Of a DNA stretch of 64,000 nucleotides, positions 26,461 to 38,392 are shown piece by piece. Position numbers and translations under genes: made by a program. The notes beneath the pieces are model-generated. The model was not told the origin of the DNA, made no database searches, and saw only the letters and a list, made by a program, of their open reading frames with translations. Location: positions 434,001-498,000 of the forward strand of contig JABFRO010000002.1 in the NCBI GenBank assembly GCA_013141125.1. The letters run 5' to 3'. Positions within the stretch are counted from its first letter, which is position 1; every line of letters starts with the position of its first letter. Origin of the DNA: Methylophilaceae bacterium (GTDB lineage: Bacteria > Pseudomonadota > Gammaproteobacteria > Burkholderiales > Methylophilaceae).

Positions 26461-26892
26461 ATGGCAAAAAAGATTATTGGTTATATAAAATTGCAGGTTC
26501 CTGCAGGCAAGGCGAATCCTAGTCCTCCAATAGGCCCCGCGCTTGGTCAGCGTGGCTTGAATATTATGGAATTTTGTAAGGCGTTCAATGCGGCTACGCA
26601 AGGGGTGGAGCCAGGGCTGCCTATTCCTGTTGTAATTACTGCATTTGCCGACAAGAGTTTTACTTTTGTCATGAAAACACCGCCAGCGACTATTCTGATT
26701 AAGAAAGCAGCCAAAATAGATAAAGGTTCTGCGCGTCCGCATTTGGATAAAGTTGGCAAAATTACTCGTGCACAAGCTGAAGAAATTGCTACCACTAAAA
26801 TGCCGGATTTAACAGCTTCAGATATGGATGCTGCAGTTCGAACTATAGCTGGTAGCGCTCGCAGTATGGGTATTGAAGTGGAGGGTGTGTAA
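26461..26892 (+). CDS. rplK: Ribosomal protein L11
   Basis: A 143-residue protein of the GTPase-associated centre of the 50S subunit. N-terminal [19 protein letters not shown] is the hinge/thiostrepton region and the C-terminal domain binds 23S rRNA. AGGGAG lies 8 bases before ATG 26461. rplA begins 1 base after its stop. The 168-base gap from nusG suggests its own promoter, but no box pair is clear. Confidence 0.97.
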   Translation: MAKKIIGYIKLQVPAGKANPSPPIGPALGQRGLNIMEFCKAFNAATQGVEPGLPIPVVITAFADKSFTFVMKTPPATILIKKAAKIDKGSARPHLDKVGKITRAQAEEIATTKMPDLTASDMDAAVRTIAGSARSMGIEVEGV

Positions 26893-26893
26893 C

Positions 26894-27589
26894 ATGGCTA
26901 ATCTATCTAAACGTGTAGTAGCGTTGCGGGCGAAAGTTGATCGTAACAAAGTTTATCCTGTTGTCGATGCGCTATCGCTAGTAAAAGAAACTGCAACAGC
27001 GAAATTTGATGAGTCTGTCGATGCTGTAATTAATCTCGGAATCGACGCGCGTAAATCTGATCAGCTGGTGCGCGGATCGATTGTGCTTCCTAACGGCACA
27101 GGCAAAACGCAGCGTGTTGCAGTTTTTGCTCAAGGAGCGGCGGCTGACGCTGCACGAGCAGCTGGTGCGGAAATTGTTGGATTTGAAGATTTGGCTGAGC
27201 AGGTTAAGGGTGGCATGCTGGATTTTGATATAGCAATCGCAACGCCGGATGCAATGCGTATCGTTGGTCAGTTGGGTCAGGTTTTGGGGCCGCGTGGCTT
27301 GATGCCAAATCCTAAGGTGGGTACTGTAACGCCAGATGTGGCAACAGCTGTCAAGAATGCCAAGGCTGGGCAAGTGCAGTATCGTACAGATAAAGGTGGG
27401 ATTATACATTGCACCATAGGTCGAGCCTCGTTTGCGGTCGATGCACTTAAAGGTAACTTGTCCGCATTGGTGGAGGCTTTAAATAAAGCGAAGCCAGCAT
27501 CAGCTAAGGGTGTTTACGTGAAAAAGATTTCAGTATCAAGCACTATGGGCGTAGGTGTACGTGTTGACCATGCGGATATTTTAAGCTAA
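26894..27589 (+). CDS. rplA: Ribosomal protein L1
   Basis: A 231-residue protein of the L1 stalk, and in E. coli the translational repressor of the rplK-rplA message. It has the family core ([32 protein letters not shown]). I chose ATG 26894 (MANLSKRVV) directly after the rplK stop; a frame opening earlier lies within rplK. Confidence 0.97.
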   Translation: MANLSKRVVALRAKVDRNKVYPVVDALSLVKETATAKFDESVDAVINLGIDARKSDQLVRGSIVLPNGTGKTQRVAVFAQGAAADAARAAGAEIVGFEDLAEQVKGGMLDFDIAIATPDAMRIVGQLGQVLGPRGLMPNPKVGTVTPDVATAVKNAKAGQVQYRTDKGGIIHCTIGRASFAVDALKGNLSALVEALNKAKPASAKGVYVKKISVSSTMGVGVRVDHADILS

Positions 27590-27875
27590 TGAATTTCCTG
27601 GCCTTTATTAAAGGCTAGGTTAAGTAAGGCTTTGGGCTTGCTGTTAAGTTTTTTGACAGTAAGATCATCAAAGACCGTAGGAGCCTCCTAGAGGTTTAAT
27701 TATTTGCAAGAGCGCTTGAAAGTTGGGTGCTTATTAGCAGGTTTCCTACGCAGATGGCGTTCCAGAAAACAGGATATGACTTGTTAATACCCCTGATTAA
27801 AGGTCGCCGTGGTAGGTTCTCGCAGTCAGGCATTGCTTGGATGTGGGGGCTCAATTAACGGAAGGAGGTAAGACC
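27590..27875 (+). promoter_or_regulatory. Leader of the rplJL-rpoBC transcript (L10-type leader)
   Basis: A 286-base gene-free stretch with several short palindromes (CCTTTATTAAAGG at 27601; GGAGCCTCC at 27680). In most bacteria this position holds the RNA bound by the L10-L12 complex for feedback control, and the ACCGTAGGAGCC phrase near 27674 resembles part of it. I cannot confirm the kink-turn by eye. Confidence 0.45.
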
Positions 27876-28400
27876 TTGAGTCTTAATCTTGAAGAGAAAA
27901 AGGCAGTAGTTGCTGAAGTTGGCGAGCAGGTATCACAGGCGCAAGCAATTATTCTTGCTGAATATCGCGGTCTCGGTGTGGGTGATATGACTCAACTGCG
28001 TGCGCAGGCTAGAAAGTCCGGTGTTTATCTACGTGTGCTTAAAAATTCACTAGTACGTCGTGCTGTTGACGGAACTCCGTTTTCTGGTCTGGCGAACGAT
28101 ATGGTCGGCCCGCTGGTGTTTGGTATTTCTACCGACCCGGTAGCCGCAGCAAAAGTATTGAGTGATTTTGCCAAGTCAAATGACAAGTTTGTCATTAAAG
28201 CTGGTGCAATGCCAAATCAGGTGATGGACGTTAAAGGCGTACAAGCCTTGGCATCATTGCCGAGTCGTGACGAATTGCTGGCTAAATTGCTTGGCACTAT
28301 GCAAGCGCCGATTGCAACCTTTGTGCGTACGCTTAATGAAGTACCTACAAAATTTGTACGTGGATTGGCAGCTGTGCGCGATCAAAAGCAGGCAGCTTAA
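27876..28400 (+). CDS. rplJ: Ribosomal protein L10
   Basis: A 174-residue protein that anchors the L7/L12 stalk and represses its own message. It starts with TTG at 27876 giving [19 protein letters not shown] at 27864-27868 fixes this start, while an upstream in-frame ATG at 27837 would give an unusual 13-residue tail without a ribosome site. rplL follows after 30 bases. Confidence 0.95.
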   Translation: MSLNLEEKKAVVAEVGEQVSQAQAIILAEYRGLGVGDMTQLRAQARKSGVYLRVLKNSLVRRAVDGTPFSGLANDMVGPLVFGISTDPVAAAKVLSDFAKSNDKFVIKAGAMPNQVMDVKGVQALASLPSRDELLAKLLGTMQAPIATFVRTLNEVPTKFVRGLAAVRDQKQAA

Positions 28401-28430
28401 TCAAATTTATATTTATCAGGAGTATTAAAA

Positions 28431-28808
28431 ATGGCTATATCTAAAGCAGAAATTCTTGATGCAATTGCATCATTATCAGTACTTGAGTTGTCTGAGCTTA
28501 TTAAAGACTTGGAAGAAAAGTTTGGCGTTTCAGCTGCGGCAGCCGTTGCAGTTGCAGCAGCTCCGACAGCCGGTGCAGCCGCTGCAGCTGAGGAGCAGAC
28601 TGAGTTTGACGTGATCCTGACTGGTGCTGGTGACAATAAAGTCGGTACTATTAAGGCAGTTCGTGAAATTACCGCTCTTGGCCTGAAGGAAGCTAAAGAT
28701 TTGGTTGATGGCGCACCTAAGGCAGTTAAAGAGGGTGTTTCCAAAGCTGATGCAGATGCAGCACTTAAAAAATTGATTGAAGCTGGCGCAACTGGCGAAA
28801 TCAAGTAA
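28431..28808 (+). CDS. rplL: Ribosomal protein L7/L12
   Basis: A 125-residue stalk protein that recruits translational GTPases. N-terminal dimer domain, an Ala/Pro/Val hinge at about 36-55 ([20 protein letters not shown]), and a C-terminal domain with [20 protein letters not shown]. Normally present in four or more copies per ribosome, made from a strong ribosome site (AGGAG before ATG 28431). Confidence 0.97.
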   Translation: MAISKAEILDAIASLSVLELSELIKDLEEKFGVSAAAAVAVAAAPTAGAAAAAEEQTEFDVILTGAGDNKVGTIKAVREITALGLKEAKDLVDGAPKAVKEGVSKADADAALKKLIEAGATGEIK

Positions 28809-28830
28809 TCTAGCGTAATTCTGCATGATA

Positions 28831-28852
28831 GGCTGACGGGAGACCGTCAGCC
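28831..28852 (+). terminator. Hairpin after rplL (attenuator-like)
   Basis: GGCTGACGG and CCGTCAGCC with a GAGA loop: a 9-bp GC-rich stem followed by TTAAGCATTTT. It lies in the rplL-rpoB gap, where E. coli has a partial terminator that lowers rpoBC expression. The T tract is weak, so read-through is expected. Confidence 0.55.
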
Positions 28853-28871
28853 TTAAGCATTTTAAGAAGGC

Positions 28872-28906
28872 AAAAGACAGGGAGTCGATAGACGACCCTG
28901 TCTTTT
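28872..28906 (+). other. Second hairpin before rpoB (possible processing site)
   Basis: AAAAGACAGGG and CCCTGTCTTTT form an 11-bp perfect stem with a 13-base loop, 22 bases before the rpoB start. The TCTTTTGTCC that follows is short in T for a full terminator; E. coli has an RNase III site at this place. Confidence 0.55.
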
Positions 28907-28928
28907 GTCCTCACCTATAGGAGATGCT

Positions 28929-31900
28929 ATGAGCTATTCCTTTACCGAAAAGAAGCGCATTCGTAAAAGTTTTGCCAAACGCGAAAGCGTGCAGGAAGTT
29001 CCATATCTGCTCGCCATGCAATTGGAATCTTACGCGGCATTTTTGCAAGCTGAAGTACCTGTTGAGAAAAGAGAAGAGAGTGGCCTGCAAGCTACATTTG
29101 CCTCTATTTTCCCGATTACCAGTCATTCTGGAAACGCACGCCTGGATTATGTAAGCTATGCCTTGGGTGATGCGCCGTTTGATGTGAAAGAGTGTCAGCA
29201 GCGAGGCTTGACTTTTGCGGCACCGTTGCGTGTCAAAGTGCGTTTGACGATTATGGATAAAGAGGCTTCAAAGCCAACGGTAAAAGAAGTTAAAGAGCAA
29301 GAAGTCTACATGGGCGAGTTGCCTTTGATGACGGAAAATGGTTCTTTTGTAATTAATGGCACTGAGCGTGTAATTGTTTCACAATTACATCGTAGTCCAG
29401 GCGTATTCTTTGAGCATGATAGAGGTAAGACGCATAGTTCAGGCAAGTTGTTATTTTCTGCGCGGATTATTCCTTACCGTGGCTCGTGGCTGGATTTCGA
29501 ATTTGATCCTAAAGACTATTTATATTTCCGCGTAGATCGTCGTCGTAAAATGCCAGTGACTATTTTACTCAAGGCGCTAGGCTATACTCCCGAGCAAATA
29601 CTCGGAACCTTCTATGATTTCGATACCTTTCATATTGGCAAAAAAGGCGTGCAATTTGAACTAATGCCTGAACGTTTACGTGGCGAAGTTGCCAAGTTTG
29701 ATATTGCGGACAAAGATGGCAATGTGCTGGTTGCTAAAGATAAAAGAATTACGGTCAAACATATCAGGGATTTGGAAAAAGCTGGAATTAATAAAATCAC
29801 GGTACCTGAGGAATTTCTCCTTGGTCGAGCCATAAGCCGCGCAGTAGTGGATAAAGAGTCGGGTGAAGTGATAGCAAATGCAAATGATGAGATTACTGAA
29901 TCTACGTTGGAAAAGCTGCGTGATGCTGATGTTGCCAAGATTCAGACGCTTTACACCAATGACCTGGATCATGGTGACTACATTTCGCAAACATTACGTA
30001 TTGATGAAATAGCCGACCAATATGCCGCAAAAGTGGCCATTTATCGCATGATGCGCCCTGGTGAGCCGCCAACTGAGGATGCTGTTGAGGCTCTGTTCCT
30101 AGGATTGTTCTTTAACGCTGATCGCTATGACTTGTCAGCTGTAGGGCGGATGAAGTTTAATCGCAGAGTTTACCCTGAGAAGGTTGAGGAGCGCATCTCT
30201 GCATGGTTGCGTAACTTTTACGATCGCGTCGGACCACAAGGTGCCGAAGGTACCAATACACTTTCCAATGATGATATTTTAGGCGTGGTTGGTGTATTGG
30301 TTGAGTTGCGTAATGGTCGCGGCGAAATTGACGATATCGATCACTTGGGTAATCGTAGAATTCGTTCAGTTGGCGAGTTGGCAGAGAATCAATTCCGTAC
30401 CGGCCTGGTGCGCGTTGAAAGAGCGGTGAAAGAGCGTTTGGGTCAGGCGGAAGCTGATAATTTGATGCCGCACGATTTGATTAATGCAAAACCCGTATCC
30501 AGTGCTATTCGTGAGTTTTTTGGCTCATCGCAACTATCACAGTTTATGGATCAGACTAATCCCTTGTCTGAAATTACGCATAAACGTCGTGTTTCAGCTT
30601 TGGGGCCAGGTGGTTTAACGCGCGAGCGTGCCGGCTTTGAAGTGCGAGATGTGCATCCAACGCATTACGGTCGCGTATGTCCTATCGAAACACCGGAAGG
30701 TCCAAACATTGGCTTGATCAACTCGCTGGCTTTGTTTTCAAATACCAATAAATATGGCTTCCTGGAAACACCTTACCGCAAGGTAGACGGTGCAAAAGTG
30801 ACCGACCAGATTGATTTTCTATCAGCGATTGAAGAAAGTCAGTACATGATTGCTCAGGCCAATAGTGAGCTGGACAGCAATGGCAAGTTCACCGATGAGC
30901 TGGTTTCCGCACGTTATCATAATGAATTTACGATGGCACAGCCTGATCGTGTCCAGTACATGGACGTTGCGCCTTCTCAGATTGTGTCCGTAGCGGCCTC
31001 CTTGATCCCGTTTCTTGAGCACGATGATGCGAACCGAGCCTTGATGGGTGCCAACATGCAACGTCAGGCAGTACCTTGCTTGCGTGCTGAAAAAGCCGTA
31101 GTGGGTACGGGCATTGAACGTACAGTAGCCGTTGACTCGGGCACTACAGTGCAAGCACGTCGTGGCGGTATTGTAGATTATGTTGATGCGGCACGTATTG
31201 TGATCCGTGTGCATGATGCCGAAGCTAATGCTGGTGAAGTTGGTGTGGATATTTACAATCTGACCAAATATACACGTTCCAATCAAAATACCAATATCAA
31301 CCAGCGCCCACTCGTGAACATCGGTGATGTGCTGGCACGTGGTGACGTTATCGCAGATGGTGCCTCTACAGATATGGGTGAGTTGGCACTTGGTCAAAAC
31401 ATGCTGGTGGCATTTATGCCTTGGAACGGCTATAACTTTGAGGATTCGATCCTCATTTCCGAACGCGTAGTTGCTGACGATAGATATACCTCGATTCATA
31501 TCGAAGAGTTAACGGTTGTGGCACGTGATACCAAGCTGGGTCCTGAGGAAATTACGCGCGATATTTCCAATCTGTCCGAACATATGCTGGGGCGCTTGGA
31601 TGAATCCGGCATTATTTATATCGGGGCCGAGGTTGAAGCTGGTGATGTATTGGTAGGAAAAGTTACGCCTAAAGGCGAAACGCAACTGACACCAGAAGAA
31701 AAATTGCTGCGTGCGATCTTTGGTGAAAAAGCCAGTGATGTAAAAGACACCAGCTTGCGTGTACCCTCAGGGACTGTAGGTACGGTGATTGATGTGCAAG
31801 TGTTTACGCGTGAAGGCCTGGAGCGAGATCCGCGTGCGCAGCAAATTATTGATGACCAACTGGCACATTACAAGCTGGATATTGCGGATCAGATGCGGAT

Positions 31901-33101
31901 TGTTGAAGATGATGCTTTTGGTCGAATTCGTCGCTTGCTGGAAGACAAGGTCGCTACAGGCGGCCCCAAGAAGCTTAAAAAAGGCGACAAATTAACAGCG
32001 GAATATTTGCATGATATTGGTCGTTATGACTGGTTCGATATACGCCTTGAAGATGAAGAGGCTTCGCGTCAACTAGAGCAATTGAAAGATAGTTTGGCGC
32101 AGGCGCGTATTGAATTTGAAAGTCGCTTTGAAGAGAAAAAGCGTAAGTTAACACAGGGCGATGAGCTGTCTGCCGGTGTGCAAAAAATGGTCAAAGTTTA
32201 TCTGGCTGTGAAGCGTAGGATTCAACCTGGCGACAAAATGGCGGGGCGTCATGGTAACAAAGGTGTGATTTCTAAAATTGCGCCAATTGAAGACATGCCG
32301 CACATGGCTGATGGTACCCCTGTGGACATCGTGCTAAATCCGCTAGGCGTTCCTTCGCGGATGAATATCGGACAGATTCTTGAAACGCATCTGGGCTGGG
32401 CTTCCAAAGGTCTGGGAATGCGGATTGGTGAAATGTTATCCAGCCAATCCAAGGTTGGTGAGGTGCGTGAATTTATCGACAAGATATATAACACCAGTAG
32501 TGGTAAAAAAGAGGATATCGCTTCATTATCTGACAAAGAGGTTTTAGAGTTGGCCAAAAACCTGGAGCGTGGCGTGCCGTTTGCTACGCCAGTGTTTGAC
32601 GGAGCAGCAGAGTCTGATATTAAAGCCATGTTGGATCTGGCCTTTCCTGATGATGACCCAAGGACTAAACAATTGCAGTTTGCTGCTGGTAAAACGCAAG
32701 TTAAATTGATCGATGGACGCACTGGTGAAACTTTCGAGCGACCAGTGACCGTTGGTTATATGCATGTGCTTAAACTGCATCACTTGGTGGATGACAAAAT
32801 GCATGCGCGTTCTACAGGGCCATATTCTCTGGTTACACAGCAACCGCTGGGTGGTAAGGCGCAATTCGGTGGCCAGCGTTTTGGTGAGATGGAAGTGTGG
32901 GCATTGGAGGCTTATGGTGCCGCTTATACCTTGCAAGAAATGCTCACCGTTAAGTCGGATGACGTTTCAGGCCGAACCAAGGTCTATGAGAATATCGTCA
33001 AGGGCGAGCACAAGATTGATGCTGGTATGCCGGAATCCTTCAATGTGTTGGTAAAAGAAATCCGTTCACTCGCTATCGATATTGATCTGGATCGTAACTA
33101 A
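28929..33101 (+). CDS. rpoB: RNA polymerase beta subunit
   Basis: A 1390-residue subunit that forms half of the RNA polymerase active-site cleft. The rifampicin region reads [20 protein letters not shown] then RVSALGPGG, with the wild-type Asp, His and Ser. The C-terminal part has [14 protein letters not shown] and [21 protein letters not shown] chose ATG 28929 ([13 protein letters not shown]) with AGGAG 8 bases before; an earlier frame lacks this. Length is normal for betaproteobacteria. Confidence 0.98.
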   Translation: MSYSFTEKKRIRKSFAKRESVQEVPYLLAMQLESYAAFLQAEVPVEKREESGLQATFASIFPITSHSGNARLDYVSYALGDAPFDVKECQQRGLTFAAPLRVKVRLTIMDKEASKPTVKEVKEQEVYMGELPLMTENGSFVINGTERVIVSQLHRSPGVFFEHDRGKTHSSGKLLFSARIIPYRGSWLDFEFDPKDYLYFRVDRRRKMPVTILLKALGYTPEQILGTFYDFDTFHIGKKGVQFELMPERLRGEVAKFDIADKDGNVLVAKDKRITVKHIRDLEKAGINKITVPEEFLLGRAISRAVVDKESGEVIANANDEITESTLEKLRDADVAKIQTLYTNDLDHGDYISQTLRIDEIADQYAAKVAIYRMMRPGEPPTEDAVEALFLGLFFNADRYDLSAVGRMKFNRRVYPEKVEERISAWLRNFYDRVGPQGAEGTNTLSNDDILGVVGVLVELRNGRGEIDDIDHLGNRRIRSVGELAENQFRTGLVRVERAVKERLGQAEADNLMPHDLINAKPVSSAIREFFGSSQLSQFMDQTNPLSEITHKRRVSALGPGGLTRERAGFEVRDVHPTHYGRVCPIETPEGPNIGLINSLALFSNTNKYGFLETPYRKVDGAKVTDQIDFLSAIEESQYMIAQANSELDSNGKFTDELVSARYHNEFTMAQPDRVQYMDVAPSQIVSVAASLIPFLEHDDANRALMGANMQRQAVPCLRAEKAVVGTGIERTVAVDSGTTVQARRGGIVDYVDAARIVIRVHDAEANAGEVGVDIYNLTKYTRSNQNTNINQRPLVNIGDVLARGDVIADGASTDMGELALGQNMLVAFMPWNGYNFEDSILISERVVADDRYTSIHIEELTVVARDTKLGPEEITRDISNLSEHMLGRLDESGIIYIGAEVEAGDVLVGKVTPKGETQLTPEEKLLRAIFGEKASDVKDTSLRVPSGTVGTVIDVQVFTREGLERDPRAQQIIDDQLAHYKLDIADQMRIVEDDAFGRIRRLLEDKVATGGPKKLKKGDKLTAEYLHDIGRYDWFDIRLEDEEASRQLEQLKDSLAQARIEFESRFEEKKRKLTQGDELSAGVQKMVKVYLAVKRRIQPGDKMAGRHGNKGVISKIAPIEDMPHMADGTPVDIVLNPLGVPSRMNIGQILETHLGWASKGLGMRIGEMLSSQSKVGEVREFIDKIYNTSSGKKEDIASLSDKEVLELAKNLERGVPFATPVFDGAAESDIKAMLDLAFPDDDPRTKQLQFAAGKTQVKLIDGRTGETFERPVTVGYMHVLKLHHLVDDKMHARSTGPYSLVTQQPLGGKAQFGGQRFGEMEVWALEAYGAAYTLQEMLTVKSDDVSGRTKVYENIVKGEHKIDAGMPESFNVLVKEIRSLAIDIDLDRN

Positions 33102-33145
33102 TTTTGGGCATAGGCCTTTTCAAAGCATAACCCTGGAGAATTCAC

Positions 33146-36100
33146 ATGAAAGCTCTATTAGATTTATTTAAGCAGGTAACACAGGAAGAAGAGTTTGATG
33201 CGATCAAGATTGCATTGGCTTCGCCTGAAAAAATTCGTGCCTGGTCGTATGGTGAAGTAAAAAAACCGGAAACCATCAACTACCGTACTTTCAAACCAGA
33301 GCGTGATGGACTTTTTTGCGCCAAGATATTTGGCCCTATCAAAGACTATGAATGTCTTTGCGGCAAATATAAACGCCTTAAACATCGTGGTGTGATTTGT
33401 GAAAAATGCGGTGTTGAAGTTACCTTGTCCAAGGTGCGCCGTGAGCGCATGGCGCATATCGAGCTGGCCAGTCCAGTTGCACATATCTGGTTTCTGAAAA
33501 GTTTGCCTAGCCGTTTGGGCATGGTGCTGAATATTGCTTTGCGTGATATTGAGCGCGTTTTGTATTTTGAAGCTTTCATCGTTATTGATCCAGGCATGAC
33601 TCCATTATCTCGTGGGCAGTTATTGACTGAAGATGACTACTTGGCCAAGGTCGAAGAGTATGGCGATGAATTTAACGCGGTAATGGGTGCTGAAGCTGTG
33701 CGCGAATTGCTGCGCACCATGGACATCCATAGTGAAATTGAAAATCAACGCCGCGAACTGGGTGAAACTGGCTCTGAAGCCAAAATCAAAAAGATTGCCA
33801 AGCGTCTAAAGGTATTGGAAGCGTTTCAAAAATCCGGTATTAAGCCAGAATGGATGATCCTGGAAGTGCTGCCAGTCCTGCCGCCGGAGCTGCGTCCATT
33901 AGTGCCTTTGGATGGCGGTCGTTTTGCCACATCCGATTTGAATGATCTCTACCGCCGTGTGATTAACCGTAATAATCGCTTAAAAAGATTGTTAGAGCTT
34001 AAGGCTCCAGAAATCATTGTGCGTAATGAAAAGCGCATGCTGCAAGAGGCTGTGGATTCTCTACTGGATAACGGTAGACGCGGTAAAGTTATGACCGGAG
34101 CTAATAAGCGTCCACTTAAATCGTTGGCCGACATGATTAAGGGCAAGGGTGGTCGTTTCCGTCAAAACTTGCTGGGCAAGCGTGTTGATTACTCCGGTCG
34201 TTCCGTTATTGTGGTTGGTCCTCAGCTCAAGCTGAATCAATGCGGATTGCCTAAAAAAATGGCATTGGAGCTATTCAAGCCATTTATTTTTCATAAGCTT
34301 GAAGTGCTTGGCCTAGCTACAACGATTAAAGCAGCCAAAAAGAAAGTGGAAGAAGAGGGTCCGGAAGTATGGGATATTCTCGAAGATGTGATTCGTTCAC
34401 ATCCGGTGCTACTGAATCGTGCCCCAACACTCCATAGGCTTGGCATTCAGGCATTTGAGCCAGTGCTGATTGAAGGCAAGGCCATTCAGCTGCACCCGTT
34501 GGTCTGCGCGGCTTTTAATGCCGACTTTGACGGTGACCAGATGGCAGTGCACGTACCACTTTCGCTAGAAGCGCAGATGGAAGCACGTACGCTTATGCTC
34601 GCATCCAATAATGTACTTTCGCCAGCGAATGGAGAGCCAATTATTGTGCCGTCGCAAGACATTGTGCTTGGCCTTTATTACATGACGCGGGAGAAAAAAT
34701 CTGCGCGCGGGGAGGGCATGCGTTTTGCTGACTTGGCTGAAGTGCAACGTGTCTACGATGGCGGTCAGATTGATCTACATGCACGCATTACAGTTCGTCT
34801 TAAAGAGTATGAATTAGACTTGGATGGGACTAAGCAGGAAAAAATAAATCGTTATGAAACAACAGTGGGTCGAGCACTGTTGTCTGAAATATTGCCTGAT
34901 GGCCTGCCATTCAGCCATGTAGACAAAGCGATGAAGAAAAAAGAAATATCAAAGTTGATTAACGCGAGTTTCCGCAAGGTTGGCATTCGCGAAACGGTAG
35001 AGTTGGCAGATAAGCTGATGACTACCGGATATGCCTTCGCTACGCGCGCAGGTATTTCTATCAGCATCAATGATATGTTGGTACCGCCAGAGAAAGAGAT
35101 ATTAATTTCAGCTGCCGAAGCTGAAGTTAGAGAGATTGAAGACCAATACGTATCAGGTTTGGTCACACAAGGTGAACGTTACAATAAAGTAGTAGATATT
35201 TGGGGTCGTGCTGGAGATAGAGTCGCTGATGCTATGATGAAGCAACTGCGAGAAGAGGCCGTACTTGATGAAAATGGCGATGTGGCTAAAGATAAGAGCG
35301 GCAAGGTATTAACTCAAGAATCGTTCAACGCCATTTACATGATGGCCGACTCAGGGGCGCGTGGTTCAGCAGCACAAGTGCGTCAATTGGCTGGTATGCG
35401 TGGCCTGATGGCTAAGCCTGACGGCTCTATTATTGAAACGCCAATTAAGGCGAATTTCCGTGATGGTCTAAATGTATTGCAATATTTCATATCAACCCAC
35501 GGTGCGCGTAAAGGTCTGGCAGATACAGCTTTAAAAACCGCCAACTCAGGTTATTTGACGCGCCGCTTGGTCGATGTGACGCAGGATTTGGTAGTAACAG
35601 AATTGGATTGCGGAACTACAGATGGCTTGGTAACTAAAGCCTTGGTCAAGGGCGGTGAGGTTATTGAGCCTTTACACGATAGAATTTTAGGGCGTGTAAC
35701 AGCAATAGACCTATTTCATCCAGAATCTCAGGAGCTGATTTACACTGCTGGCACGTTATTGACTGAAGATGAGGTTGAACACATTGACGCTTTGGGCATT
35801 GATGAAGTTAAAGTGCGTACTGCACTGACTTGTGAAACGCGTCATGGTATTTGTGCCAAGTGTTATGGGCGTGATCTTGGCCGAGGAAAGCTTATTAGCA
35901 TGGGTGAGGCAGTAGGGGTTATTGCTGCGCAGTCTATTGGTGAGCCAGGCACTCAGTTGACAATGCGTACATTCCACATTGGGGGTGCCGTGTCACGTGC
36001 AGCATCAGTAAGCCAGGTTGAAAGTAAATCGAATGGAGTGGTGCGCTTTACCTCTACTATGCGCTATGTTACCAATGCCAGAAACGAGCAAATTGTAATT

Positions 36101-37387
36101 TCACGTAACGGTGAGGTGATTATTCAGGATGAAAGTGGTCGCGAACGTGAGCGCCACAAAGCACCATACGGATCCACTTTGCAATTGCTGGATGGTAAAG
36201 CGGTCAAAGCTGGCCAGGCGTTAGCAATTTGGGATCCTCACACACGTCCAATTATTACTGAATACGCTGGCAAAATTAAATTTGAAAACGTGGAAGAAGG
36301 CATCACCGTTGCTAAACAGATTGACGATGTAACCGGATTATCTTCATTAGTGGTTATTGATCCGAAACAGCGATCAGGGCAATCTAAGGGTTTGCGCCCA
36401 CAAGTTAAATTGCTGGATGCAAATGGTGTAGAAGTAAAGGTGACGGCTAGCGAGTTGTCCGTCAATATCACTTTCCAGCTTGGTTGCATTATTACGGTTA
36501 AGGATGGTCAGGAAGTGGGCGTAGGCGAAGTATTGGCGCGTATACCACAAGAGTCCTCCAAAACACGTGATATTACCGGTGGTTTGCCACGAGTGGCAGA
36601 GCTGTTTGAAGCGCGCTCACCTAAAGATGCAGGTCTGCTTGCAGAAGTGACTGGGACTGTTTCGTTTGGTAAAGATACCAAGGGCAAGCAGCGCCTGGTA
36701 TTCACTGATCTTGATGGCATTACTCATGAATTTCTTATCCCCAAGGATAAGCATGTGACAGTACATGATGGACAAGTGGTTACCAAGGGTGAAAGTATTG
36801 TTGACGGCCCTGCCGATCCACAAGATATTTTACGCTTGCAGGGTAGGGAAGCACTTGCGCGCTATATCATAGATGAAGTGCAGGATGTGTACCGCTTACA
36901 AGGCGTTAAGATCAATGATAAGCATATTGAAGTCATCGTGCGCCAAATGTTAAGAAGAGTGCGTATAACAGAGGCTGGGGATACAAGTTTCATTATGGGT
37001 GAGCAGGTTGAGCGAGCAGATGTGCTAGCTGAAAATGAACGCGTTGTCGCTGAAGATAAGCGCCCGGCAAGTTACGAATTTGTGCTACTTGGAATCACAA
37101 AAGCGTCGCTATCTACTGATTCGTTTATTTCGGCAGCTTCTTTTCAGGAAACGACACGCGTGCTTACCGAGGCCGCTATTCTTGGTAAGCGTGATGAATT
37201 GCGTGGGTTGAAAGAGAATGTCATTGTAGGTCGTTTAATACCCGCAGGAACGGGCTTGGTCTACCACGATGCACGTAAAAAACGTGGAAATATGCAAGAA
37301 GCAGAGGCGGTGTTAATTGCAGAGTCATCAGTAATGCAATCAAATGATAGACCGGAAGAGTCACTTAGCAATGAAGAGCTCGCTTGA
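33146..37387 (+). CDS. rpoC: RNA polymerase beta' subunit
   Basis: A 1413-residue subunit carrying the catalytic metal site NADFDGDQM near residue 460. The N-terminal zinc site is [19 protein letters not shown] at about 70-88 and the second zinc cluster is [11 protein letters not shown] near 895. TGGAGA precedes ATG 33146, 44 bases after rpoB. Its stop region contains the -35 box of the next (str) promoter. Confidence 0.98.
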   Translation: MKALLDLFKQVTQEEEFDAIKIALASPEKIRAWSYGEVKKPETINYRTFKPERDGLFCAKIFGPIKDYECLCGKYKRLKHRGVICEKCGVEVTLSKVRRERMAHIELASPVAHIWFLKSLPSRLGMVLNIALRDIERVLYFEAFIVIDPGMTPLSRGQLLTEDDYLAKVEEYGDEFNAVMGAEAVRELLRTMDIHSEIENQRRELGETGSEAKIKKIAKRLKVLEAFQKSGIKPEWMILEVLPVLPPELRPLVPLDGGRFATSDLNDLYRRVINRNNRLKRLLELKAPEIIVRNEKRMLQEAVDSLLDNGRRGKVMTGANKRPLKSLADMIKGKGGRFRQNLLGKRVDYSGRSVIVVGPQLKLNQCGLPKKMALELFKPFIFHKLEVLGLATTIKAAKKKVEEEGPEVWDILEDVIRSHPVLLNRAPTLHRLGIQAFEPVLIEGKAIQLHPLVCAAFNADFDGDQMAVHVPLSLEAQMEARTLMLASNNVLSPANGEPIIVPSQDIVLGLYYMTREKKSARGEGMRFADLAEVQRVYDGGQIDLHARITVRLKEYELDLDGTKQEKINRYETTVGRALLSEILPDGLPFSHVDKAMKKKEISKLINASFRKVGIRETVELADKLMTTGYAFATRAGISISINDMLVPPEKEILISAAEAEVREIEDQYVSGLVTQGERYNKVVDIWGRAGDRVADAMMKQLREEAVLDENGDVAKDKSGKVLTQESFNAIYMMADSGARGSAAQVRQLAGMRGLMAKPDGSIIETPIKANFRDGLNVLQYFISTHGARKGLADTALKTANSGYLTRRLVDVTQDLVVTELDCGTTDGLVTKALVKGGEVIEPLHDRILGRVTAIDLFHPESQELIYTAGTLLTEDEVEHIDALGIDEVKVRTALTCETRHGICAKCYGRDLGRGKLISMGEAVGVIAAQSIGEPGTQLTMRTFHIGGAVSRAASVSQVESKSNGVVRFTSTMRYVTNARNEQIVISRNGEVIIQDESGRERERHKAPYGSTLQLLDGKAVKAGQALAIWDPHTRPIITEYAGKIKFENVEEGITVAKQIDDVTGLSSLVVIDPKQRSGQSKGLRPQVKLLDANGVEVKVTASELSVNITFQLGCIITVKDGQEVGVGEVLARIPQESSKTRDITGGLPRVAELFEARSPKDAGLLAEVTGTVSFGKDTKGKQRLVFTDLDGITHEFLIPKDKHVTVHDGQVVTKGESIVDGPADPQDILRLQGREALARYIIDEVQDVYRLQGVKINDKHIEVIVRQMLRRVRITEAGDTSFIMGEQVERADVLAENERVVAEDKRPASYEFVLLGITKASLSTDSFISAASFQETTRVLTEAAILGKRDELRGLKENVIVGRLIPAGTGLVYHDARKKRGNMQEAEAVLIAESSVMQSNDRPEESLSNEELA

Positions 37388-37412
37388 CAATAGGTTAAGT
37401 GATAAATAGAAT
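37384..37412 (+). promoter_or_regulatory. Sigma-70-type promoter of the rpsL-rpsG-fusA-tuf (str) operon
   Basis: TTGACA at 37384-37389, 17-base spacer, TAGAAT at 37407-37412. The -35 box overlaps the rpoC stop codon (TGA at 37385-37387). It lies 59 bases before the rpsL start. Confidence 0.75.
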
Positions 37413-37470
37413 GTCAGGTTTTCGGGATGGCGTGTATTCGTCGTCCCGTAATTTTTAGGGATTATATGTA

Positions 37471-37848
37471 ATGCCAACCATCAACCAATTAGTGCGTAAA
37501 CCACGCCAAAAAGTGGTAACAAAAAGCAAAGTGCCGGCGCTTGAAAGTTGCCCGCAAAAACGTGGCGTTTGTACGCGAGTTTATACCACAACACCTAAGA
37601 AGCCGAATTCCGCCTTGCGTAAAGTAGCAAAAGTGCGCTTGACTAACGGTTATGAAGTTATTAGTTATATCGGTGGCGAAGGCCATAATTTGCAGGAGCA
37701 CTCGGTAGTGCTGTTGCGCGGTGGTCGTGTAAAGGATTTGCCCGGTGTGCGTTATCACATGGTGCGCGGAAGTCTGGATACGGCTGGGGTTAAAGATCGT
37801 AAGCAATCTCGCTCCAAGTATGGTGCTAAGCGCCCAAAAGCGGCTTAG
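37471..37848 (+). CDS. rpsL: Ribosomal protein S12
   Basis: A 125-residue protein of the 30S decoding centre. [18 protein letters not shown] carries the Lys that mutates to streptomycin resistance, and [13 protein letters not shown] the second such site; both are in the wild-type state. AGGGAT lies before ATG 37471. First gene of the str operon. Confidence 0.98.
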   Translation: MPTINQLVRKPRQKVVTKSKVPALESCPQKRGVCTRVYTTTPKKPNSALRKVAKVRLTNGYEVISYIGGEGHNLQEHSVVLLRGGRVKDLPGVRYHMVRGSLDTAGVKDRKQSRSKYGAKRPKAA

Positions 37849-37882
37849 CCTGTTCTATTAAATTGTTGAGGAATTAGAAGTT

Positions 37883-38353
37883 ATGCCAAGACGTAGAGAA
37901 GTTCCCAAGCGTGACATTCTGCCGGATCCAAAATTCGGTAGTGAAGAAGTATCAAAATTTATCAACGTGCTGATGACGGGTGGAAAAAAATCTGTAGCTG
38001 AACGTATTCTTTACGGTGCCTTTGATCAGGTTGCAGTAAAGAGTGGCAAGGATGCCTTGGAGGTGTTTACTCTGGCCATTAACAATCTGCGCCCGGTAGT
38101 CGAGGTTAAGAGTCGGCGTGTGGGCGGGGCAAACTATCAGGTGCCGGTGGAAGTGCGTCCAACTCGTCGTAGTGCGCTGGCGATGCGCTGGTTGCGTGAT
38201 GCGGCCCGTAAGCGTGGAGAAAAGTCCATGGGTTTGCGATTGGCTGCCGAGCTGGTTGAGGCTTCCGAGGGTCGTGGATCGGCAATGAAAAAACGTGAAG
38301 AAGTGCATCGTATGGCGGAGGCTAATAAGGCATTCTCGCATTTCCGCTTCTAA
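37883..38353 (+). CDS. rpsG: Ribosomal protein S7
   Basis: A 156-residue primary binder of the 3' domain of 16S rRNA, at the exit (E) site. Family segments [20 protein letters not shown] at the start and [14 protein letters not shown] are present. GAGGA precedes ATG 37883. In E. coli S7 also represses the str message. Confidence 0.98.
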   Translation: MPRRREVPKRDILPDPKFGSEEVSKFINVLMTGGKKSVAERILYGAFDQVAVKSGKDALEVFTLAINNLRPVVEVKSRRVGGANYQVPVEVRPTRRSALAMRWLRDAARKRGEKSMGLRLAAELVEASEGRGSAMKKREEVHRMAEANKAFSHFRF

Positions 38354-38392
38354 ATTTAAGTAAAAGACAGTTTCTCAGAAAAGGTATTGGCT

